The notes beneath the pieces were generated by a model. That model was not told the DNA's origin and searched no databases. It was given only the letters and a program-made list of their open reading frames with translations. From the NCBI RefSeq assembly GCF_001039355.2, contig NW_019775748.1:21389-85388 (forward strand): 64,000 nt of DNA, written 5' to 3'. Positions 37,200-49,200 of this stretch are shown here, in pieces. Source of the DNA: Lingula anatina (Eukaryota; Brachiopoda; Lingulata; Lingulida; Lingulidae). Within the stretch, counting starts at the first letter, position 1. Every line of letters starts with the position of its first letter. The position numbers were made by a program, and so were the translations under genes.

Positions 37200-37960
37200 A
37201 TTTTTGTAACTCAGAATTGTAACATTTAGTCCCTTATATCTCCAAAACTGGCAGAGATAGGTCAATAGTTATTATTTAAGTTGAATAGGAAGTCATTTAC
37301 TTGCAATCTAGATGTGAGCTTGAAATTGACCTTTGACCTACTTTTCACCATGAACTGAACTTTGCAAATTTTTGTTCCCTTTTATCTCCAAAACTGGCAG
37401 AGATAGGTCAATAGTTACTATTGAACTTGAATAGGAAGTCACATACTGGCAATTTAACAGTGACCTTAAAATTGACCTTTGACCTACTTTTCACCATGAA
37501 TTGAACTTTGCCAATTTTTGTTCCCTTTAATCTCCAAAACTGGCAGAGATAGGTCCATAGTTACTATTGAACTTAAATAGGAAGTCATGAACTGGCAATT
37601 TACTGTGACCTTTAAATTGACCTTTGACCTTCCTTTTACTATGAACTGAACTTAGCAAATTTTCGTTCACCTTTATCTTCAAAACTGACAGATAGGTCCA
37701 TAGTTACTATTGAACTTGAATAGGAAGTAATACACTAGCAATCTGTGACCTTGAAATTGACCTTTGACCTACTTTTTATGATGAACTGCTTTTTGCATGT
37801 TTTCTGGCCTTTAAATCTGCAAAATTGGCAAAGAAATGTCCATGGTTGCTATTGAACTTGAATAGAAATTCATATACTATGATATTGAAATTGACCTTTG
37901 ACCTACTTTTTCACCATGAACTGAGCTTTGCATATTTTCTTGCCTCTCATATCTTTAAAT
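37200..37960. repeat. Tandem array of about 134-146-bp units, each with a DR1 nuclear-receptor site
   Basis: Five units share a ctccaaaactggcagagata segment, gaacttgaataggaagt and a perfect TGACCTTTGACCT. The sites start at 37327, 37473, 37618, 37758 and 37892, so the unit length drifts from 146 to 134 bp. A sixth site lies outside the array at 36820. Reversed, the motif is AGGTCAAAGGTCA, the ideal direct repeat with one-base spacing bound by RXR/HNF4/COUP-type receptors. Confidence 0.9.
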
Positions 37961-38268
37961 CTAGCAGAGATGTGCCCATTGTTTCCCCTAGGTTTTCTCT
38001 TTTGTCAGCATATATGCACCATTGACAACACATTTCAAGGAAAACCAATAGGCCTTTTGTCTAGAGAATACAGTAGTGAGCAAGGGTAGGAAAATGCAAG
38101 TCAATTTGAAAATCTGCTTGATTGTATCATTTTTAGTTATATTTTTTGCATATTTTGAGAACTCTTGTTGATTGCATCTTATAGAGCTTGTCAAACACCA
38201 GACTGGTGATGGTGTCCCTTTTAGGAGGGGGGGGGCCATACGAATGCGCTTACTCCAGCTGGTGGTAC

Positions 38269-40612
38269 AATATCTGGAGGCGGTATCGCCTCTCTGATCC
38301 TCTAGTTAATTTTTGTAAATTGATAAATTGAATCAATTTATGTAACCGCAATGTTAGAATCTTTTCCAATTTGATGGACATATGCTATGTATCTGGACAT
38401 TGCCTTCACTTGTCTCTGTCATTACTGCAAGTTTTATTGGCTTATTGTGTCCATAAACACCATAAAGTAAAAACTAATATTGAAGTAGTTATTTTTTTCT
38501 GAATGTCCACAACATCTTTAACGTACAATTAAAAATTGGTAGTGTTTGTACTATTAGCATCATGTAATTTTGCATTAAAATTGGTCAAAAACTACAGTAA
38601 CTGCAGTTTCTTTGCTAAATTGGTTCATTTTTGGACCGTTTTAATGCCACCAGTTATCACTTTTGTCATTTGCATATCTGTCCATTTGACAGCTTTGCTG
38701 CCTTTTATGTTGTGAAGTTATTCTGCATTAGTTTGTCCTACTTTCTAGCAGCTCCAGTTGTATGTACAGTGCCATTGATAATGTGTAGAATATATTGTAC
38801 ATAGTAATGTGATCAAGAAGTACACTGTTTAAGGTGCACTACATGATAATGGTGTAATAGTTGCCTTATATCACAACTTGTATTAAAGCTTATAAATTAT
38901 CTTTTGTATGAATCTTGTCAGTGTGTAATAAAAAGCTTAAGAAACCGACTTGTTTTGTATATACAGATGGAGTTGCATTACACTCCTTCTAGATTTTTTT
39001 TACTAGGATTCTATCACTTATATAGGATGCACAGATTTTTTTTTTTTTTTTTTTGTGGAATCCTAGAATTTCGGATTCAATTCTGTTGTGCCGTGAGGCA
39101 AACCCTGATTTAGTTCCTCAGTACATTAAGCATTTGGTCTCAAATTAAATGTTCAGAAATTTTTTTAAAAAGGGGGCTTATGTCTGGATTAAAGCTGTTT
39201 GCTGCTTACAAGGAATTGATATCCCTTATCTGAGAGTTGACATGGCAGCATGACTTAAAATAGAAATTTAATTAATTTTTTGGTTTTAAGCTGTCTAAGG
39301 CATGTCACCTTTAAGGTAGTTCAGTGCAATTTTCAGAGATGTAAGTGGACCTTTAAAATGTGATACCAATTTTCAAACACCAAAAGTGCACAACTTGTGT
39401 GGGGGTGAATAAGGATTTCTAGATAAATCATGCTATTATCTCCAAATTTCACAGAAAAGAAGTGCAACTGAAAGACTAACATTAAAAGTTTCAGGTACAG
39501 GAACAAGCATTAAGTGAAATATATGATTAAAGATCTCATATTTACCTAGTACGATACCGAAAAAGCCTATATCAATGACCAGCAAATGAAACTACTTCCT
39601 ATTAAAATTATCTAATACACATGCAAAAAAAATTAATGTGAAAGCCGACTTGTTGCCTTTAAGTTATATTTATATGACTAAAACAATTAGCTGCACACAC
39701 TTTGTTTGCAAAAAATTTATTTGATTATATATTTTAAGACATGAAAATATTTTAAAAATTACCCAAGTAAAGAAAGACTGCCAGGCACATGTATTAAAAG
39801 CATTATATCACTATGTCAATAAGTTAGAGACAATAATCAGTGGTTAATGGTGAGTAATCATTTCTTCCTATAACTCCTGATTTGCAATGCTATGATATTC
39901 TTGCAATGCTATGATATTCTCTTTGTTATATGCTTAAAAACATATAACAAAGAGACCATTATCACGTCAATTATCTCTTAACATTGGAGTTGAGCCAATC
40001 ATTTTCTGATATTTATTAAATACACAACCACACTATATACCAAATGAAAGCCCAAGTCTTGTTTGCTACTGTCCTTGTAGTATACACAGACTACTGAATT
40101 TTAATTAACTTCATCAATTCAGTCTATCACCCAGTTTTCCCTTTTTCTCATCATTTCACATTTTAAAGGCCTTGATTTAGCTTAACATTGTTTGCTCTTA
40201 CATTTACTTTGTCACATTCTTCACAAACAACCCTGCATATTTACCCAGAGTAAAAAAAACCATTATTGCACTGTATAAAAATATTTACAATATTTTGCTG
40301 ATGTCTACTCTTGCTTCTATTCTATTCTCTTTCCCTCTTTATTTATTTCATATCTAAGTCACTATTTTTTACTGCTTGTGACCTTGCAATAGCACTAAAT
40401 GTCAAGTTGGTGTGGGCATGCATATAATTGTATGTGTTTATGTTCTTTATAATAAATATTACGGAGCATGATTGCCATCCAAACATAATTAAAATATCCT
40501 CACAATCCCCCATGAACAACTAAAATGTCCGTCTTGTCCTCAAGCAATTTTCACGTCCCAGAAATAATCACAGTCATCTTCAGTTTTTTATTCGTTCTTG
40601 ATGTTGTTAGAG
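38269..40612. other. Intergenic region between convergent NR5B and copper transporter genes
   Basis: No coding signal. It holds AATAAA at 38927 (plus strand), a T-run at about 39039-39054, a 14-bp inverted repeat with an 8-base loop at 39919-39954, and minus-strand AATAAA candidates at 40336-40341 and 40587-40592 for the copper transporter. Confidence 0.6.
39919..39954. repeat. Inverted repeat hairpin, 14-bp arms, 8-base loop
   Basis: CTCTTTGTTATATG at 39919-39932 and its exact reverse complement at 39941-39954. It is preceded by a tandem 18-bp pair (gcaatgctatgatattct-like, 39884-39920). The stem is too short for a normal microRNA precursor. Confidence 0.85.
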
Positions 40613-43600
40613 TTAACCAATAGGCTCATAGCTAGTCTGTGAGTGCGTGCCTAGCATGTCATCCTGGTTATTTATTACGTGAGTGTCAGGCGTATCAGCA
40701 GTGGTGATCTTATGCTGAATGGCTCCAAAAATCAAGTATCCCAAAGCACTGCCTGAAATATTGACAAACACCATGTAAGTTGACACAGTAACTATGTAAT
40801 ATTTTCTTGTCTTCACAAAAATATTTGACAGAGAATGGCATATTAACAAGAAAGAGATCACAGACTGCTTCAATCAGTTTGTAAAACAAAATTTATGCAA
40901 TCATAAAAACAAATAATAAATCGGTCTTCCAAACAGCATCCTTGAACCATTCTCAGACCCTTACATACTAGCTAACTATGGATCGATTTTTCTCCATAGA
41001 GATTCTCGCTAAACTGCTATTAACTTAAGCCGCTTAGATGTCTGTCATGCTCACTGAAGCTGATAGTGGGTAATTATTGTTTAGCAGCTTCAGTAGGCCT
41101 GCCAGACATCGAAGCCGCTGTCCGAGTCTTGTCCACTTACCTATGACCACAGTAACAAACACCCATGCATTATAAGACATGACCGCCAGCATGACCACAT
41201 AGGCTACCACCACTTTGGCCACATGCAGCAAGGACATCCCAATATGATACTTTATCCTGAAGTAACCAATGCACCACTGTTTTAATATCATGTACCAAAT
41301 GTGATTGAAAATTCACGTTACATACAAATATGAATTCTTAAGTGAAGTTTAAATTATCCAATAATTTCAAATATACCCAGCACATGTATGACTTTTATCT
41401 TATGCAATAATTTCTGTCAAACAAAATTTTGTCAGTACCACAGTGCAGTTCTTTAAATGCCACACTGTTCCTAAATTATTTAAAAATTCATTTTTGAAAA
41501 CAAAGGAACATTTAACTTTTACAATGACAATTATTTTTGAAGTGAGCATGCCAAGAAACTTTTAAAAATCTTTGTAGGGTAACAACATTACAGTTACCTA
41601 ACGCCACAAGCGTTACATACAATATAAATATTTTCACCTTACCATTTTGCATTATAGCTATGTTGCTATAGAGAGGGATGCTATTCCTATTAGATAGTTT
41701 TGTTGCTGGGTGACATAAGTTTAATTTTAGTTTATGCATCAAATTGTTATTAATCATCAAATCGATGGTAAACCAGCATAATAAGCAAATGTGAAGTCAT
41801 CTTTATCAAATGAAAAAAATATCACATGCTGCTGTTAGCAAAGGTCAAGTAGTACTTCAAAAAAGAAACTATAAACCAAAAAGATTTGTGCATCTAAAAT
41901 AAGGACTTTCAGAGTTAAAGTATCAAAAGGGGGTCGTAGCAATAGTCCAAAAGTTCAATAGTCAAAAGGTTCATTGGTCCAAATGTTCACTATAGAAAGA
42001 ACCTTCAGACCAATGAACCCTTGAAAAAAAATTGATGAAAATGTGATGATTTTTTGGACCAAAGAACCTTCGGACTATCAAGACGTCCCAATCAATAGTC
42101 AGATGTAAAGTTAAAACTGACAATTAACTCAAGCTGTGTAAATCAGCCAAGAGTCAATTGTCAGCTACGAGAGCAGGGTGGAAAATAGGATAAGGGTTAA
42201 TGTTTGTAAGTGTGAGGTTTTCAAAACAATTAATAAAGCACGGGTCCAGGATAGTTCCTTACTTTTTCTGTTTAATAAGTTTTTCCCCAGATTCAGTTAA
42301 GGACTTGCTTTTGCCAATGAGAGGAGAATTTTCACTGATGGGTTCAAGCAACCTTTCTTTGACAGATGCTGGTAACACCTTACTCCTATCTCTAAGACTA
42401 GCCAACATTCCCATAATTCCCTCCAACATCATGGCAGCAAAGAAGAAAATGAAGATGGTGCCTACAAAACCTTTAAAGATAGCAACAATTAAAAAAAAGA
42501 AAAAACCTAATGAGAGACAGAGTAGAATCTACTGTAAGGCTTATCCATCAGCATACTTTTTTTCTGAAAGTAATTTCCCATACTTATTTTGAATAAAAAA
42601 AAACAGTGGTATATCTATTCAGGTATTCATAACAGCATTTTGTGTCATCAGGGAATTATGATATTGGCGAGGTCTTTCCTCTCTTTTGAAGGGCCCTGGA
42701 CAGATACAAGCATCACTGGATTTAAACCTCACCATACAATCGGTTCCATTGAAGTTGGATGCCTTGACAGTTTGGAGAGTTACAAATAAACACAGCCAAT
42801 GAAACCCCTCTAATAATAAAATGCCATAAAATGAATGTGATAGGAATAAGTTGAAAAATAAGATGCAAACAACAGAGGAAGTGAGAAGCTTTGTAGGCTA
42901 AACAATCACGGCTTTGAAAATCAGTTACTCAAGTTTATGGACTTTCATTTACCCTTTAAAACATCAATCAAGGAATAAATTTGCCTGAATATTATCCATA
43001 AACCAAGTAATAAAAATTATCAAAGCAAGCAAAAGCAAAAAAAATAAAAAATTGTGATGATCAAAACTGTTGGAAAATCATTTTAAAAGCACTGGTTAAA
43101 GGGCAATCACTTATTCCACTTCAATGAAATTTTATCTGTGGATATTCTACTATGTGTTAGGGTTGAAATACGACACTGAATGATCTGCTATAGATGTTAG
43201 ACAGTGCTATGTAAAAGTCTAAAATACATAAACACTATTTTTCTTACTTTCTTTTTACAATCTGGTCAACATTGGTGGGAATAATAAGTGAACGAAGTAA
43301 CGGTGTGGTCTCTGCAACATTTCTGCTAGTTTTTGCATAAACAAGTGGGCTTAAGTTTGCCCTGTGAGAAAGGATTGAATGTAATGCTCTTCCTGCTTCT
43401 ATTAATAGTGCCAGGGCAAAACACACTGCAATAATTACCAGGAAACCTGAATGAGGAAAATATTCATAAATGTTAAATGCTGAAATAATCAAATGAAATG
43501 TATTGAATACTTTGCTTTTGTATAAGCACACTGGAAGAACAAGGAAAGAGAAAAATGCTGGAATTAAAGAAATCTTAAATAAAAGGTATTCTCTATATAG

Positions 43601-45293
43601 GATTTTCATGCCAAATTTATTATTTTTTTTTTTTTTGAGAGAGAGAGAAAGGAAAATTTCTTCTAACATTAACTCATTATTAACTTATATTTGAGGAGTT
43701 TTGTAATTTTAAGGTCTGAACTTTGAAAGATAAGTAGCTTTACAGGATATAACAACATACAAAGAGGACTTTGAGGCATGTTCAAACACTTATAGTACTT
43801 ATACCTTTAACTAATTTTTTTAGGATGAAAATGAAATATTCAAAAATAAACATTTCCTTTTGCCATATCTGTGAAATCTATGTCATAACAAATCATGCAT
43901 AATAAACCATCTCTCTCTCTCTCTCTCACACTCTCTCTCTCTCTCTCTCTCTCTGTGCATCCGAACAAAACAAGAACAAAGCAAATAAATTGATAAAACA
44001 ACTTCCTTTTCTTAACAAATGCAAAAAAAAAAAAAAAGTATACAAAATTTTGTTTTTAATCTTATTCTAGTCCAAAGGAGGTTCTCAAATTACTTTCTTT
44101 TTTTCATATAATCAATATCAATAATTTTGAGTCAATAAATGTATCCTGCTGAACATTTGGAAAAACACTAAAATAAAAAAAATAATATAATAAATTCCCG
44201 TCAATACTAACGCAAACGATTTATGGGTCTCCTTAAAATGTGCAACATGACACAATACAGTGCAACACAATGCATTACACTGGGTCACCCACCATCTTGC
44301 CAAGAAAAGAAACTGGCCAACATGGCGGACAATCTGACTCAAGTCCATTATACTTGCGACAGGGTTTTTTTTTCTAATATTGCACTGTGTTATGCAGTGT
44401 TGTGCTGTATCGGAGTGTATGTCGCATTTTAGGAATACTGCTAATCAGCGCTACTGAAAATGCTGTTTTCATTTTGCTGAAAGTGGGTCGTCATAATTGT
44501 TTAATACAGTTTTTGGTTTGATGTTGCAAGAATGTGTGTGCCAACTAAAGCACATTAAAAAAATATAACAGTTTTCAAAAAAATGTCTTCAACATTTACA
44601 TGAAACTGAATAAAAAAGAAAAAACTAGGCTCTGGCTAGGCTTTACTTACTACTTAGGGTAGATGTGTTCCATCCATATATAAGGAAGTTGTGTAAACTG
44701 TCCTTAAACTCAAAGTACTGAAACAGATTAAGAAAACATGCACATAATGTATCAATAACTCTATACATAACATGATGTTCTGATACTTGCGTCCTTATGA
44801 AAGATGAGCCTAAGTCAAAAATATTGTGATCCCCTTCACTTCAATTTTGTGATCCCATTTAAATGCACAATACGCCCTAATAGAGCGCAATACAGTTACA
44901 CTTATGGGTGGCAAGTCAACACAGGATATGGTAATTCCCAATAAATATGGTGATATAAAAGCGAAATATATAACCAGGTAACTAAAATCGTTGAAACAAC
45001 TTAACAGATAGGCACATGCCAACATCGTGTGGACTCAAGTTGTATCAACGGTAATAATTAGCTAGTAATTATGATTCGCTTTTATAAGATATTTTCTTTA
45101 TTTGTGACTGGACTCGTTAATTTTTTTTTTGCTTGTGTATCGCGGCGTTTTGCGCATATTTTAGTCTGACAGATGTAATCGCATTGCCTTGGTGGACTCG
45201 TCTTTATGAGGGAAGTTACTTTACTAATTTAAAGATTACGGCGTTGAAAGGTGAATGCTAAAAGTTTTAAGTTTTACATACCATTCCCATCAT
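40613..45293 (-). CDS. CTR2-like copper transporter (SLC31 family) with alternative TM1 exons
   Basis: SLC31 proteins are trimeric three-helix copper channels; CTR2 acts mainly in endo-lysosomal membranes. Minus-strand exons are 45282-45293 (MMGM), 44651-44717, then one of 43248-43446 or 42263-42461, then 41141-41256 and 40613-40752. With either alternative the sum is 534 nt, encoding 177 aa. The start MMGMYFEFKDS and the following FLIYGWNTS match the CTR2 start (MAMHFIFSD..LLFDFW). Exon 4 gives TM2 with VVAYVVMLAVMSYNAWVF, corresponding to the MxxxM and SYN features of the family. The last exon gives TM3 GSALGYLIFG with its GxxxG packing motif. The tail ends SYEPIG without the CTR1 HCH motif. 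The frame is open upstream to 45476, but homology and the good context caaaATGatgg favour 45293 as start. Confidence 0.9.
41968..42019. repeat. Imperfect foldback around 12-bp inverted repeats
   Basis: GGTTCATTGGTC (41968-41979) pairs with GACCAATGAACC (42008-42019). Related aatagtccaaaagttc and ggaccaaagaaccttcgga motifs extend the foldback to about 41940-42095. It lies in the copper transporter intron between exons 3b and 4. Confidence 0.75.
42263..42461 (-). CDS. Copper transporter exon 3b: alternative TM1 and cytosolic loop
   Basis: Also 199 bp, phase 1 in and phase 2 out, donor aa|gtaagg and acceptor ggttttgtag. It encodes the helix TIFIFFFAAMMLEGIMGMLA, then a loop ending GEKLIKQKK. 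It holds the family LEG motif and is Met-rich (five Met in the helix) compared with exon 3a. Because 199 is not a multiple of three, including both exons or neither breaks the frame, which points to strict mutual exclusion. Confidence 0.88.
43248..43446 (-). CDS. Copper transporter exon 3a: TM1 and cytosolic loop (alternative)
   Basis: 199 bp, phase 1 in and phase 2 out, donor aa|gtaaga and acceptor ctcattcag. It encodes the helix FLVIIAVCFALALLIEAGRA, then a loop ending VDQIVKRK. The position of Glu in LLIEAGRA matches the conserved Y/L-E-G-L-K end of TM1 in the family. Confidence 0.88.
43911..43955. repeat. (CT)n microsatellite
   Basis: Two CT runs separated by caca, in the copper transporter intron 2. 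Confidence 0.95.
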
Positions 45294-46273
45294 TTTGAAC
45301 ACATCAGATGGCGACTTAAAGGCTTTGCATTCTGTGGAATTACAGAAAAATGCTGAATTTCTGAGAGCGTTAAAAACACAGACTTCAATCCACCATTTTG
45401 ACCCGATCACATGACACACATAAACTTCCGGTTTCAACTTCCGGTTGAAATTTAAAAGGCCAATTGTTAAAAGCATTTTGATTGGTTCTTTGTTTTACAA
45501 CACGCTGTCTGATTGGTTACATGTGGAAACGTTCCAAATTCAACTTGAAAACATGATATGTTGGTAGAGTTTCCTGAGCAGGAGTGAAAGTAAGTTGTTT
45601 TAAACATGTTTGTTTGTAGAGGGAATACATTTCGATGAATATTTTGCAATATGTCACTTAATTACTCAACACACTGCTAAGATCTGATAAACCTTTATGT
45701 TTTCTGGCCTTATGAAAGCCAATGCAAATAATATTCCAATTCTACGATTTTGTCACATATTTAGTTTGATGCCATAATTATCGTTTCTCAGAGTAGTAGA
45801 GAAGGGTTTTATTAGTTAAAGTGTCAGATATATTAGACAAAAGAACGTTTCAACATAGCCGACATATTAAAAAGTGCCTTTGTCCTGGCTTTTTTGATCG
45901 GTTTCAAAACCATATTAAATTATTCGAGGATACAGCACCAGTCGTAAATCGTAATGAAAATAAATAAAATAATGATAGTAATAAAGATAAAGAATGAGAT
46001 CAAAGTCAGTGATGTATTTAAAACAAATTTAATAAAATCGCCATACTAGTACTTAACCATTTATTTGTCTTTTACTCACTTTAAACTTTTACAAAAATGT
46101 AAAAAAAAGTATGGTATTTGACAAGCTGAAAAATGAGGCCACTACCTGCTGCTGTTGCTTGATGCCAACTCCCAAAATCGTGTAGTAGTACATGATTTTT
46201 TTTTACACCTTAGCCATGTAGTAGCTACCGTCAATCATACATCAGTATCATATATTTCAAGTTTTAGGTCACA
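45294..46273. promoter_or_regulatory. Divergent promoter and 5' UTR between the copper transporter (-) and ASPM (+)
   Basis: Two ACTTCCGG (ETS-type) sites at 45424-45431 and 45437-45444 are followed by two inverted CCAAT boxes (ATTGG at 45481 and 45512, 31 bp apart) and CTTGAA at 45544-45549. The inferred ASPM 5' exon ends at 45589 (gaaa|gtaagt), and its acceptor at 46261-46267 precedes the ATG at 46274. The arrangement fits a TATA-less, cell-cycle-type promoter. Confidence 0.6.
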
Positions 46274-49200
46274 ATGGCAGCTGACCCTTCCAGTTTGTTG
46301 GCGCCAACCTCCCTGAATACTGACCAGCCTTTACTGACCACACCCACAGTACCATCTGATGAAAATGTTAACCCTGCCAAGAAAAAGGGGCGGAGATCAT
46401 GGTTCATGACCAACACGCCTCCTGTGAAGTTGGCAGATGAGAGTGACCCAAAGCCAGCGCCTCCAGATGTGGAGGTGCTGCTGTTGACGCACTTTACCAA
46501 GCCACCCAGGATAGACTTTGGAAAGGTTTGAATTATTTTCTACTTTTAAAAAGCTTGATGTTAGTCATCTTTGAACTTTGACAACTTTGAATTACCCAAT
46601 GGATGCTAAAACTTCAGCTGTGTTGATGACTGAGGGAGGATAAGTAAGCATTATTTTTTTTACAAGAATTTTTATTATTTTTATTAGGCTGTAAAATATT
46701 TATGAAAAGAAAAAGTAATCCTACTAAAATCATCACATAGGAATACTGATCAAGGGGACAAGCAAAAAATTAAATATTTTCTGGGATAGTGCTAGCAATT
46801 TTTTTCACTTAGCCAAATCACCACCGTTTTGTTAATTTGTTATCCAAATGGTTATATTAATTTGACTAAAACAAGTTAAATCAAGCCCTNTGTTTGTTTA
46901 GCCATTTTATGTCAGTATTAGCATTTGGCTAAATTGGCGAGTGTTAGCGCTACCCCAGATTTTATATTATTTAAATAAAATTATTTATTATTTATATTGA
47001 TTATTTAATATCAAATCACTTTTACTCCCTTTTATGTTTTGTCTTCTATTTTGTTCAGGTGAAGTTGCAGAAGACAAGAAAGCGACAACTCTTGGTTCGT
47101 AACCCTCACGACTACGACCAAGATGTGGTAGTCGAGAAATTCCCTTTCATAAAGAACTTCAGCATAGACATGGCAGAGTTCACAGTGGCTGCCAAGAGTG
47201 ACCTCTGCCTGGAGATCGTGTGGGAACCAACAGAAGAAGGCAACTGCCGCCAGATGATTCAGTTTCATGTCGATGATGCATACAGACTGACAACCATCAT
47301 CTATGGCACAGCGCTAGCCCCTCCTCAGCCTAAGAGGGTATGAAAGACCTCTTCAGACATGATTTTTTTAAATGAATTTTTTCCCTAATTCTTAAACAGC
47401 CCCCAGACCCTTATTTATAAGGCCCCCTATCCATTTATTCTTACTTTTTCTTATAACCCAAAATCAATTCTTCATTCTTTGCATGTGACAAATGTTTAAT
47501 AAGACTGTGAAATTATCTAAACTGTGGCTTCCAATATATCTATCCTTCACAATTCATATGTCATATATTTTGTCATATGAATGTTTCATGATACTGTTTG
47601 CTTTATCTTCCACACTAAATTAAGATGAATAGAAACACTTCATGATAAATAGAATACGGATTATGACAGTATTTTGAATCGTGTAAAAGGTCATTTGTTG
47701 TTATGTTGGGCAAACTGTGCTGTATTGACCTGTTAATAATGTTCCGTTTTCAGATCAGAAAACATTGGGGCAGCAAAAGTAAACCTTTCACTGTTCTGCA
47801 GTCCAAGAACATCCCCAACACACAGCCAGAGAGGACTTCCTCGGGGAAACAGCAGGAAAAGATTGGCAAAGCTTCATTGAAGATTAGCTCCGACCAGAAT
47901 CCAGTGGACCTCTCTGACACAGAGAACAAGCAGCCAGCTGTACCTGCTATCACACAATTGGAGGCAGGTGCAGAAACCAAGGAAAACCTGCCAAATGTGG
48001 GCCATACAGGGGATCCTGTCCATTCTCAAGGGTCACTTGAAGAACCTGCCTCCCACACAGCATTGGATGGTCATGTGAAGTACTCAGAAGTTGACGTCGT
48101 AGTGGACAGTGTGATAACAGAGACCATCGTCACAGTGTCCACTCCTGACGGGAAAGTCCTCCGTGAAGTTACCAAGTCCAAGAACACAGTGACCAGGGCT
48201 CAGACCACTACCCACTCTCCAGACCACAACAGAGTCCATAACACCACCCACGTGACCAGAGATACTGGAATGGCAAGTAACACCCATGTGACCAGAGAAA
48301 CTGGAACTGCATGTACACCTGAAGTGAGTAGAGTGCAGAACAGGACTGGTATGCCAGAGAAAACCACGGCACCACAGGCTACTGCCCTTACTTCTCCAGA
48401 ATTGAAGACAGATTGCAACGTTACGCGCACACCAGAAATTGTACGAATCCAGAACAAAACCCACACACCAGAAGTGACCAGAGAAGACAACAGTGACAGA
48501 GCAGAAAATGACAATGCAACCTACACTTGTGGTGAAGTGTCTGATTTTGATTTTACCGCCTTACTGCCTAGAACACCAAAAAATATGCGTAGATCACTGA
48601 CCTTTACGAAGATCAATGAACTGACAGAAGATGAGTATGGAGCCCAGCAGAAAACTGCTCAAATAGCAGCTGTACAAACAGAACTGAAGGTGGTGCCACA
48701 GGACTGTCCAAGCCGAGACCAAACAGCAGCTCCAGGGCTGGAGGTCTATGAAGCTGTAGAAAAGCAGGTCAGTGAAACCAAAACCCCTCTGTACCTGGAC
48801 ACTCCCCCGGCAGACTACCTGAAGATGAAGAGGGCATACATGGAGGACACGCCCTCCAAGGTGGGCTACCTCAGTCCTGACTCCTTCCTCCAGGGGTCCT
48901 CCCGACCCCAGCTGTCTCCAGACGAGCCCAACTTGAACATGCCCCTCAACATGGGCACCAAGACAGACATGAAAGTGACCCCCAATTCGTTCCTGCAGAA
49001 TTCCTGCAAGAAGACCCAGCCCCTGACAAGGGAGATTGCTGTGGAGGTACAGACACCACTCGGTAGGGAAACAGACCATGTAGTTCATGTGTCTCCTAAC
49101 TCCTTCCTGCAGGAGACCTACACTGCACCCCAGCCCCAGGCCACATTAGAGCACAGTCCAGGAGAGTTGTTTGACAAGTCCATCCCTCACGATGTCCTGG

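Larger units (their letters stand above)
36420..38268. mobile_element. 1.85-kb element with 11-bp terminal inverted repeats, probably non-autonomous
   Basis: GTACCACCAGC at 36420-36430 is the exact reverse complement of GCTGGTGGTAC at 38258-38268. Inside are a GC-rich minisatellite of ggctccgcc-like units (36475-36529), scrambled cousins of the right end, and a tandem array of about 140-bp units (37200-37960). GC content jumps at the left end relative to the flanks. There is no transposase-like ORF and no clear target-site duplication, so classification as a DNA element is inference. Confidence 0.6.

Noticed and set aside
39919-39954. Possible microRNA precursor
   Set aside because: The 14-bp stem and 8-base loop are too short for a 22-nt duplex; kept only as an inverted repeat.
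45294-45476. In-frame N-terminal extension of the copper transporter beginning at 45476
   Set aside because: CTR2 relatives start at the MxM segment. The extension includes promoter motifs and has no signal-peptide or metal-binding character.
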